This document shows positions 27,404-34,616 of a DNA stretch of 64,000 bases, piece by piece. Where the stretch lies: NCBI RefSeq assembly GCF_024793945.1, contig NZ_JANUSD010000004.1, positions 124,001 through 188,000 of the forward strand. The letters are read 5' to 3'. Within the stretch, counting starts at the first letter, position 1. The number at the start of each line of letters is the position of its first letter. The notes under the pieces were generated by a model. That model had not been told where the DNA came from. It searched no databases and worked only from the letters and a program-made list of their open reading frames with translations. The stretch is from Emticicia fluvialis (GTDB lineage: Bacteria; Bacteroidota; Bacteroidia; Cytophagales; Spirosomataceae). Made by a program: the position numbers and the translations under genes.

Positions 27404-28966
27404 TTAGTCATGAATGTTCCGGTCTTTGCCATTTATATAAAATAGCCCAATAAAAAAGCAGACCCCAGCTATAATAATGGGGTAATACAAGCCTTGCAGA
27501 TAGGGTTTGTCTATTACCAGAGCTTGCCCGGCATGGGCTGCTTTGGCGTTAATTTCATTGGCCTGAGTAGCCAGAAAAGTAGCAATGGCCGGCATTAACC
27601 CGCCAAACACCCCATTGCCAATATGGTAAGGCAATGACATTGAAGAATACCTGATTTTTGTCGGGAACATTTCAACCAGAAAAGCGGCTATTGGCCCATA
27701 AGCCATGGTAACAAATATTATCAGGCAGAAAACCAGTAAAACCAATGTCCATTTATCAGCATCATTGAGTGTTATTGTTTTCTTTACTTCAGCCTTGGGT
27801 ACATTAACCGATTTATCGGCCAGTATGGTGGTTCTGGCAACTTCTTTCATAATAGTGCCATCTTCGTAGTCGTGCATAGAGGTGGTAGTAATTACCGAAT
27901 CTGCCAGAGTTTTTTCCATTAACTCCACTTTAACTGTGGTTTTATCTGTGGTATTGATTTCGGTTTTATTAGCTACATTGGCGGTCTGATATATCTTTTC
28001 AAAAATAGGTCTGTAAAGTAGTACCGCCAGAAACATACCTGCCAGCATGATGCCCTTACGTCCGATTTTGTCTGACAAAGCGCCAAAAACTATAAAAAAC
28101 GGTGTGCCCATTATAAGCGCCCACATCATTATGCTGTTGGCTTGCACGTCATCAATGTTACAAGTCTTCAACAAGAAATTCTGTGCATAAAACTGTCCTG
28201 TATACCAAACCACGCCTTGCCCCATAGTAGCCCCAAAAAGTGCCAGCAGCACAAACTTGAAATTAAGCCTGTTGCCGAACGACTCTTTTAATGGGTTGGC
28301 AGAAGTTTTACCTTCTGCCTTTGCCTTGGCAAAGAGGGGAGACTCTGACATATTCCGACGAATGAGAAACGACACAAACACCATAATTATAGAAACCAGA
28401 AACGGCAAACGCCAGCCCCAGTCTTCAAATGCTTCTTTTGTCATTGATTTCCGGGTAATCATAATTACACCCAGAGACACAAACAGCCCTACGGTAGCCG
28501 TGGTCTGAATCCAGGATGTCCAGTATCCGCGTTGACGCGCCGGAGAATGTTCAGCCACATAAGTGGCGGCACCGCCGTATTCACCACCCAAAGCCAGGCC
28601 TTGTAACAGCCTTAATAACAGCACCAGTATGGGTGCCAAGGCACCTATGGTTTCGTAGCTGGGTATTAGTCCGATAGCAAAAGTGGCGCCTCCCATCAAC
28701 ATCAGAGTAACCATAAAGGTGTATTTCCGGCCAATTAAATCGCCCAGGCGACCAAAAACCAGAGCGCCAAACGGACGAACCACAAAACCTGCGGCAAATG
28801 TAGCCAGGGTGTTAAGAAAACCTGCTGTGGGGTTGTCGGTTGGGAAAAACTTGGAGGCTAAAACAGTTGCGAGGCTGCCAAAAATGTAAAAGTCGTACCA
28901 CTCAATAAGCGTACCCACAGAAGAAGCTCCTATGATGTAGCCTAAACTTTGTTTTTTTTCAGACAT
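27404..28966 (-). CDS. MHS-type MFS transporter with long periplasmic insertion
   Basis: This 520-residue major facilitator protein is of the metabolite:H+ symporter (ProP/ShiA/KgtP-like) group. The loop-2 motif is GRLGDLIGRKYTF (72-84). The MHS signature ALGGEYGGAATYVAEHSP lies near 125-142, and the second motif SDKIGRKG near 298-305. Unlike standard members of about 430-450 residues, it has some 80 polar residues (about 322-403) between the predicted ninth and tenth helices, rich in Thr, Lys, Asp and Val. It probably imports an organic acid or zwitterion; next to acs, a short carboxylate is plausible (inference). Confidence 0.88.
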   Translation of the reverse strand: MSEKKQSLGYIIGASSVGTLIEWYDFYIFGSLATVLASKFFPTDNPTAGFLNTLATFAAGFVVRPFGALVFGRLGDLIGRKYTFMVTLMLMGGATFAIGLIPSYETIGALAPILVLLLRLLQGLALGGEYGGAATYVAEHSPARQRGYWTSWIQTTATVGLFVSLGVIMITRKSMTKEAFEDWGWRLPFLVSIIMVFVSFLIRRNMSESPLFAKAKAEGKTSANPLKESFGNRLNFKFVLLALFGATMGQGVVWYTGQFYAQNFLLKTCNIDDVQANSIMMWALIMGTPFFIVFGALSDKIGRKGIMLAGMFLAVLLYRPIFEKIYQTANVANKTEINTTDKTTVKVELMEKTLADSVITTTSMHDYEDGTIMKEVARTTILADKSVNVPKAEVKKTITLNDADKWTLVLLVFCLIIFVTMAYGPIAAFLVEMFPTKIRYSSMSLPYHIGNGVFGGLMPAIATFLATQANEINAKAAHAGQALVIDKPYLQGLYYPIIIAGVCFFIGLFYINGKDRNIHD

Positions 28967-29004
28967 TTTAAATGAGTAGATGTTAAGGGAATAGATTTAA
29001 TTAA

Positions 29005-29436
29005 TTATTCTTTAGTCTTTTTAGAACGCTCCCACCTGATGAGCAAATAGCTGTCGTTAATTTCGGTTGTTATGGTGCCTGTACCTTTCAGGTTTTCTTT
29101 GTCTTTATAATAGGCCAGTAATTCTTCATGTGTAACTACGGAATAGGTTGGCTTGTAATCATTGGGGTGGTCCGGAATCATAATCTTGTATTTTTCTACC
29201 CAATTCATAACCGTAACATGGCTTACACCCAAAAGCCTTTCAATTTCTCTGAAACTTACGCCGTCCAGATACAATTGCAGTGCTTTGGTTACCAGATAAC
29301 CATCCAGGTTTCTTCCTTTTTTTTCAAGGGTAAAGTTATACCCGCAGGCTTTGCATTTGTATCGTTGTTTTTCCTTCACAATCCCGTTTCTGGAAATGCT
29401 GGCCGAATCGCAATGGGGGCATTGAGGCAAAACCAT
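29005..29436 (-). CDS. IS1-transposase-like zinc-ribbon/HTH protein, probably a domesticated regulator
   Basis: This 143-residue protein has a zinc ribbon (Cys6, Cys9, Cys28, Cys31; CPHCDS...CKACGYNFT) and a helix-turn-helix at about 58-82 (GVSFREIERLLGVSHVTVMNWV), as in the N-terminal part of IS1 (InsA-like) transposases. A different, non-catalytic C-terminus follows (YSVVTHEELLAYYKDKE, TEINDSYLLIRWERS). I see no DDE domain and no flanking inverted repeats. It has its own strong promoter and lies 38 bp before the MHS transporter gene, so it is better explained as a DNA-binding protein of this row than as an active transposase (inference). Confidence 0.75.
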   Translation of the reverse strand: MVLPQCPHCDSASISRNGIVKEKQRYKCKACGYNFTLEKKGRNLDGYLVTKALQLYLDGVSFREIERLLGVSHVTVMNWVEKYKIMIPDHPNDYKPTYSVVTHEELLAYYKDKENLKGTGTITTEINDSYLLIRWERSKKTKE

Positions 29437-29455
29437 TATCTGCTGGGTTTTTTAG

Positions 29456-29485
29456 CAAATATAATTTTTTTGCGGAATAGTACAA
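29456..29485 (-). promoter_or_regulatory. Promoter of the zinc-ribbon/HTH gene
   Basis: On the minus strand TTG (29485-29483), a 19-base spacer and TATATTTG (29463-29456) match the Bacteroidota consensus closely. The predicted transcription start is about 15 bases before the ATG. Confidence 0.65.
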
Positions 29486-29551
29486 TTCAGTAGCAGTTTA
29501 ATCTTCAATAAAGAATTTAAAATCTGCCTTAATCAGAAATTAAAATGGGCT

Positions 29552-29589
29552 ATTAACAACAAAAGCCCCTCAGATAGGCGAGGGGCTTT
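29552..29589 (-). terminator. Terminator after the porin gene
   Basis: AAAGCCCCTC and GAGGGGCTTT form a perfect 10-bp stem with an eight-base loop 22 bp past the porin stop codon. On the minus strand it is followed by a T-rich tail (TTTTGTTGTT). Confidence 0.75.
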
Positions 29590-29611
29590 AAAGAATGCGG
29601 TCGGATTACTG

Positions 29612-30931
29612 TTAATTAAAAAATACCTGATACTGTATAATTGTAGAGCCTTTGCGGTTGCTGAACTCTCCTTTGCCATTGGCATCAGTCAGGAATATCG
29701 GGCGATTCTGGTACGCCAGCGTCAACTTAGATGAATGTCCATTCAGCAGCCAGTTTACGCCAAAGTCCCAGTAGTTCATCCCCTGATTCAGGCGTTCATA
29801 ATTGGCATGTTGTAAAGAAACATACGGCATCAGTGTGGTTTTGCCTATCAGGTTATCTTTCAGCTTATAACCTACTTGCGCGTAAATCACGTTTCCGGTT
29901 CCATACCCCGGAAAACCATTACCCGACCCATTGATTACATTTTTCATCGTGGTGCCGTTGGTTGGGTTCATGGCTGCAATATTGCGTATATAATTTTTGC
30001 CGAAATCAAAATGCCCCACAGACGCATAAGCGCTGATTGCCTGGCCGTCTTCACTTACCGGTGCATCATAAAAAGCATCCAGAGAAAGCTGTACCATATT
30101 TGTTTCTACAGTATCTACTTTGTTGGCGGCCATTGTCCACATAGCTTTAGGCTGATAAACAAAACCTGCTCCTATATTAAAAACCTTTTTCTTGCCCAGG
30201 TAAGTGCCTGTCATATAGGGAGTGAGGTTTGACTCCTGGTCAAGAAATTGCCACTGAAAATACCCGTTCCATTGAAATTTAGGAGGTTTTGATGAAAAAT
30301 TGGCGATGTCGGGGCTGATAACAGCACTGTAAGATGATGCTTTCTGAAAAGCCATCGGGTCAGACAACACCACACGGTAATCAAACTTACCTAATTTACC
30401 TTTGGCATAGACCGCCAGTTTTCTAAGAAACTGGTCAGTAACATCGTTGGTTGATTGCTGATAAAGCGGGGCATCAACACCCAGAATACTACCAACTGCC
30501 GGAGAGGCAAAACGCGCCAGACCACTCCAGGCTGTTAAGCCACCACCTAAAGAGAATTTATTCTTTACAACGGCATACTCGCCAATGGCGTCATGAACAA
30601 AAAAACCAAACTTACGGTCCTGAATGCCGTTAAAGTTGTTTTCTCCCAATTGGGTATAAATAAACACCCTGTCGGTCAGTTGTCCATAAAGCTGCATTCT
30701 GAACCGGCGGATGCCGATGTCCCATCCGTTTTTTTTGGCATAACCAAAAATGGTTGAACCCTCATTAAACTGGGTGTTGCGTAGCCAGGTCTGATTTACG
30801 ATAGTGAATTTCAGATAGCGAGACCCGTCTTCGTTCAGTGTTAGTTTTCCATCTTTTAATGCCTGTGCCATAGAAAGTACAGGCAATAAGATAACAAGTA
30901 GCCCGGTTAGGGCTATTTTTGATGACTTCAT
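29612..30931 (-). CDS. Outer-membrane porin
   Basis: This 439-residue beta-barrel protein has a signal peptide (SSKIALTGLLVILLPVLSMAQ). The mature part has alternating amphipathic strands (YLKFTIVNQTWLRNTQ, IGIRRFRMQLYGQLTDRVFIY) and an aromatic end (IIQYQVFFN), like phosphate-selective porin O/P-type proteins in Bacteroidota. It follows the SulP transporter on the same strand after 119 bp containing a large inverted repeat and a -7-like box. It may let bicarbonate or another anion through the outer membrane for the transporters upstream (inference from context). Confidence 0.78.
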   Translation of the reverse strand: MKSSKIALTGLLVILLPVLSMAQALKDGKLTLNEDGSRYLKFTIVNQTWLRNTQFNEGSTIFGYAKKNGWDIGIRRFRMQLYGQLTDRVFIYTQLGENNFNGIQDRKFGFFVHDAIGEYAVVKNKFSLGGGLTAWSGLARFASPAVGSILGVDAPLYQQSTNDVTDQFLRKLAVYAKGKLGKFDYRVVLSDPMAFQKASSYSAVISPDIANFSSKPPKFQWNGYFQWQFLDQESNLTPYMTGTYLGKKKVFNIGAGFVYQPKAMWTMAANKVDTVETNMVQLSLDAFYDAPVSEDGQAISAYASVGHFDFGKNYIRNIAAMNPTNGTTMKNVINGSGNGFPGYGTGNVIYAQVGYKLKDNLIGKTTLMPYVSLQHANYERLNQGMNYWDFGVNWLLNGHSSKLTLAYQNRPIFLTDANGKGEFSNRKGSTIIQYQVFFN

Positions 30932-30960
30932 AAAGCTAGAATTATTTGTGAGATTTAGGA

Positions 30961-31022
30961 GCAGGCTTTAAGATAACTGCTACAACAAGAAACCGTTTCT
31001 TGTGAGCATTCTTAAAGCCTGC
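30961..31022 (-). promoter_or_regulatory. Nested inverted repeat in the porin leader
   Basis: An outer perfect 13-bp inverted repeat (GCAGGCTTTAAGA at 30961-30973, TCTTAAAGCCTGC at 31010-31022) encloses an inner perfect 9-1-9 palindrome (ACAAGAAAC-C-GTTTCTTGT, 30985-31003). It starts 29 bp past the sulP stop and ends 30 bp before the porin ATG. No T-run follows the outer stem, so it is not an ordinary terminator. It may be a regulatory leader or an mRNA processing/stability element between the two genes. Confidence 0.6.
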
Positions 31023-31036
31023 AACTGATAAAACTA

Positions 31037-31044
31037 CAAAGTTA
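31037..31044 (-). promoter_or_regulatory. Putative -7 box for the porin gene
   Basis: TAACTTTG on the minus strand fits TAnnTTTG and would start a leader of about 100 nt containing the nested inverted repeat. No good -33 element is seen, so this is tentative. Confidence 0.35.
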
Positions 31045-31050
31045 AGAAAA

Positions 31051-32667
31051 TTATGCAACCGTGGCCAGTTTAGGCTTTTTACGGGCCGCCAGCTTATGAG
31101 AAGATACAGGTTTGTGGTCTGCAATACCAATTATTTCTACACTTCCGCCATCTCCCAGGTTTTCGTAATCGTGTTGGAAGTGTTCCAGATTTTCCATTAC
31201 CGAGTGGTCAATTAACTGGGTGTTTTTCAAATCAATAAATACTTTGAATCCCGGAGGAATGGCATCCAGTTTGCTTTTTATACCCAGATAATTGGTAAAT
31301 ACTGCCGATTTATCAATTTCAACCACATAAGTATCTTCAGTAAAAGAAACCTGTACCGGGGCTTTGAATAAAGAACGCACCGGCGCTCCTCCGCTGATAA
31401 TATGATTAATGATTTCTACCGCAATACCTGCAGCTATACCAACCAACAGGTCTTCAAAAAGAGTAAAGAAAATGGTAACAAGGAAAATGGCCAATTGCTC
31501 TTTACCAATTTTGAATGTCTGTACAAATTCTTTCGGATGGGCCAATCTGATACCCACTGTAATAAGCATGGCAGCCAAAGCAGTGTTAGGTATTAACTCA
31601 ATCAGGTGCGATGCCAACAAAACGAAGCCCAGAATAAAGAAACCATGGAAAAAGTTGGCCCAGCGGGTTTTTGCGCCATTGGCTACGTTGGCCGAGCTAC
31701 GCGCTACTTCTGAAATCATTGGCAGGCCACCTAATACGGCAGCAATGGTATTACCAATACCCACAGCTATAAGGTCTTTATTTGCGTTTGATTTACGTTT
31801 GTATGGGTCGAGGATATCTATAGCCTTTACAGTTAGCAGAGATTCAAGAGAACCCACCAACGCAAACATAATAACGTATTTAATAAACATTGATGTTTGG
31901 GCAAAACCAGAGAAATCGACATTTACTTTGATGCTTTCCATCAGATTACCCAGGTGAACCAGCGCATAGGCAGGTTCGGTATGTTGAAAATCAAGCAACA
32001 ACTCGGCAGGAATCGAGAATATTAATACCATTAAAGGTGCCGGAATTTTTTTGATTGGGTGGTTAATAAACGGCCATATCAACATAATAAACAAACTTAC
32101 CGCGCCTACAATGGTGGCTTTGGGGTCAAGGTGCATCAGGAAGTCCGGAATATGGCCTAATAGCGCAAACGGGCCTTTCCCTTTGGTCATGGCCGGGTCT
32201 ACATCAAGCAAAACCGGAATCTGTTTGGCAATAATAATAAGACCAATTGCTGCCAGCATACCATGTATGGCCGAAAGCGGGAAAAAATCAGCCAGTTTGC
32301 CCAGCTTTAATACACCGAAAAGTATCTGTATAATACCAGCAATAACCATAGCACCAAGAGCCAGGTGCCAGCCTTGTTCTCCACCGCCAAATTCTCCTAC
32401 GGCTCCGGCAACTATTACTATCAAACCGGCTGCAGGTCCTTTAATTGTTAACCTGGCACCCATTAAAAAACTTACTACTATACCACCAATGATGGCTGAT
32501 ACAAGCCCCATAATTGGTGGGAACTCCGACGCTTTGGCAATACCAAGACTAAGCGGAAGCGCCAATAGAAATACGATGAATCCGGAAATGGCATCTGTTG
32601 ACCAGTTTTCTTTCAGTCCGGCAAGGCCGTCCAGGGGTAGTTTTAGTTTTTCTTTTACTTTGCTCAT
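31051..32667 (-). CDS. SulP-family inorganic anion transporter 1
   Basis: This 538-residue membrane transporter is of the SLC26/SulP family. The N-terminal membrane domain has the family pattern GFIVFLLALPLSLGIAKASEFPP and GPAAGLIVIVAGA, then GNTIAAVLGGLPMISEVARSSANV. The C-terminal STAS domain occupies about residues 445-525 (VFIDLKNTQLIDHSVMENL). It follows dabB by 75 bp and so belongs to the dabAB row, and a second SulP gene lies beside carbonic anhydrase. Bicarbonate is the likely substrate from context; sulfate cannot be excluded. The tail (KLAARKKPKLATVA) is basic. Confidence 0.88.
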   Translation of the reverse strand: MSKVKEKLKLPLDGLAGLKENWSTDAISGFIVFLLALPLSLGIAKASEFPPIMGLVSAIIGGIVVSFLMGARLTIKGPAAGLIVIVAGAVGEFGGGEQGWHLALGAMVIAGIIQILFGVLKLGKLADFFPLSAIHGMLAAIGLIIIAKQIPVLLDVDPAMTKGKGPFALLGHIPDFLMHLDPKATIVGAVSLFIMLIWPFINHPIKKIPAPLMVLIFSIPAELLLDFQHTEPAYALVHLGNLMESIKVNVDFSGFAQTSMFIKYVIMFALVGSLESLLTVKAIDILDPYKRKSNANKDLIAVGIGNTIAAVLGGLPMISEVARSSANVANGAKTRWANFFHGFFILGFVLLASHLIELIPNTALAAMLITVGIRLAHPKEFVQTFKIGKEQLAIFLVTIFFTLFEDLLVGIAAGIAVEIINHIISGGAPVRSLFKAPVQVSFTEDTYVVEIDKSAVFTNYLGIKSKLDAIPPGFKVFIDLKNTQLIDHSVMENLEHFQHDYENLGDGGSVEIIGIADHKPVSSHKLAARKKPKLATVA

Positions 32668-32742
32668 ATTCTTGTAGTTTTAATCAGCAGGCCATTACCT
32701 GCCATTATTTGAAAATTTTGTACTGTAACAGTCAGGGTTATT

Positions 32743-34614
32743 TTAAGATGATCGATAGGCTACTTCATGATTAATTTTATAATGCGGCCCCATAAACACC
32801 CTTGCGTAGATTCTGAAAATGGCAAGGCCGTCAAGAATCAGACTTAGGGCGGTTAAGGCAATGAGCAGGTATTGGTTTTTACCTACATGGCCCAGTATGA
32901 TGTCTTCTCCGATAAACGTAGGAGTGATGGGGAATCCTGAAATACCAAGGCAAGCCAACAGAAATACAAACGCCAGCCCCGGATATGTATATGAATGCCC
33001 ATGGTAGGTGTCCAGGCTGATTGATTCTTTTTTGCTGATAAGAAACTGCATGCATGAGAAACCAATAATGGCCGACAAAAAGATGCCACTCAGGTAAAGA
33101 TGAATCTGGCTAAACTCAAATTGCTCATTAAAAGCAATAGAAAGCGAGGTAAATAGCTGATTTATGATTACCAAAGACCACGCACGGCGGGCGTCTGACC
33201 TTTTGGCAAATGCCCTGAGAGCCATGATCAGGCCAAGCACCGCAAAAAGTATAGGCAGTGCGCCCATCAGTTCTTTTGATATGATATCTTCATGATACAC
33301 CAGATATAGGCCAATCAGATAAATCGGTATAAAAAAGAAGTAAATGTCTTTAAACCCAAAGGTGGCAAATGCCAGGCCTAGTTTCTTAAGCGGGTTCCAG
33401 AGTGTTTTAAACATCAGGGCGTCCAGATTCCATTCTTTAATGCAGAGTACATAAAAACTCATTTTTATTTTTCCCCAGAAGTTATCTTTCATGTCGGTCT
33501 GAGGCCTAATAAAGTTAAAGAACTGGTCGTGTATCAGATAGCTAAGCACCGAAGGGGATACCAGCAACTGGTAGGTACGAAGAAAAGTATTACCCACAAA
33601 GTGGATAAGCACAAGCCAATGCCAACCTAAAGCTACTTCAATAAACATTATGCCTATTTGTGCTATAGAAGAGTAGGCTATCTGGGTCTTAACAGTTGAT
33701 TGAACCCTGCCAATACCTGTGGCTATCAATGACGTAAACAAACCAAAAATGATGACAATGATTTTAAAGGTTGTGTTTTCTTCCCACAAAGGGTAAGTTC
33801 TCAGCATCAGAAAAACGCCGATATGAACTGAAAGCGAGCCATAAAAAATAGCGCTTGATGTGGTTGGGCCTTCCATGGCACGCGGTAACCATGAAGAAAA
33901 CGGAAACTGAGCCGATTTTACCAGCGCTACCACCAGAAACACAAGCGGGATAATCAGTTGAAAAGATTTGTCATGGAGAATCTCAATGTGCCGGCTTTCA
34001 AGCGAATAAAGCTCCTGAAAGGTTATGCTTCTCTCAAACACATGATGACAAAACCAGATACCCAACAAAAGAAAAATATCTGCAAGGCGATAAAAAGATA
34101 CTACCTTTAGCGCATTTTTAACAGGCAGGTAGCGGTCGCGGTAATAAGAAATCAACAAAAACGAAGCAATACCTATGATTTCCCAACCAATAAACATGGT
34201 TTCGAAATTGCCTGAAAAAATAATGAAATTGATACCCAGATAAAAAAACAGAATAGTATTAAAAAAGCGTTTGAAGCCTCTCTCGCGGTGCATGTAGTAT
34301 CTGCTGAAAACGCTTACCAGAAAAGTGATGGCACTGGTAACCATACCGTAAATTACGGTTATTTTATCGAAGTAAAAATTGATTGAAAAATGAGACTCAT
34401 GGGTTGCATAAAGGTCAATTCCTTTATAAAAAATACCCGGGGCTCCGTTCATCAGCCAAACAATGGTAAAGACACTACCCAGAACGAGATGCCCAACAAT
34501 GGTGGTGATAGTTACTCCGAAGATGATTTTCTCCTGCCTGTTTGGAAAAAACGTACTCAGGATAAACCCTGTAAGCGGAACCAGAATAAAATATATCAAC
34601 AATTGGTTATTCAT
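32743..34614 (-). CDS. dabB: DabB-like proton-conducting subunit (NuoL/MrpA-like)
   Basis: This 623-residue membrane protein of the proton-conducting transporter family is related to NuoL. It keeps the TM Glu in GWEIIGIASFLLISYY near residue 145 and the Lys in VALVKSAQFPFSSWLPRAME near residue 233, residues used for ion translocation in complex I antiporter-like subunits. It starts two bases after the stop of a DUF2309 gene and no other complex I genes are near. This pairing identifies the DabB partner of the DabAB inorganic-carbon accumulation complex, in which proton flow is thought to drive CO2 hydration. Confidence 0.9.
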   Translation of the reverse strand: MNNQLLIYFILVPLTGFILSTFFPNRQEKIIFGVTITTIVGHLVLGSVFTIVWLMNGAPGIFYKGIDLYATHESHFSINFYFDKITVIYGMVTSAITFLVSVFSRYYMHRERGFKRFFNTILFFYLGINFIIFSGNFETMFIGWEIIGIASFLLISYYRDRYLPVKNALKVVSFYRLADIFLLLGIWFCHHVFERSITFQELYSLESRHIEILHDKSFQLIIPLVFLVVALVKSAQFPFSSWLPRAMEGPTTSSAIFYGSLSVHIGVFLMLRTYPLWEENTTFKIIVIIFGLFTSLIATGIGRVQSTVKTQIAYSSIAQIGIMFIEVALGWHWLVLIHFVGNTFLRTYQLLVSPSVLSYLIHDQFFNFIRPQTDMKDNFWGKIKMSFYVLCIKEWNLDALMFKTLWNPLKKLGLAFATFGFKDIYFFFIPIYLIGLYLVYHEDIISKELMGALPILFAVLGLIMALRAFAKRSDARRAWSLVIINQLFTSLSIAFNEQFEFSQIHLYLSGIFLSAIIGFSCMQFLISKKESISLDTYHGHSYTYPGLAFVFLLACLGISGFPITPTFIGEDIILGHVGKNQYLLIALTALSLILDGLAIFRIYARVFMGPHYKINHEVAYRSS

Positions 34615-34616
34615 AA

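Noticed and set aside
29005..29436. Active insertion sequence
   Set aside because: Only an N-terminal zinc ribbon and HTH resemble IS1; no DDE catalytic domain, no terminal inverted repeats and no target duplication are seen.
31409..32677. Long antisense open frames of 182 and 208 codons opposite the SulP gene
   Set aside because: They lie fully inside a well-supported transporter gene, have low-complexity composition and no ribosome-binding context; they are shadows of the real frame.
32743..34614. Respiratory complex I gene (nuoL)
   Set aside because: No other nuo genes are near and it is two bases from a DUF2309 gene, which fits DabB instead.
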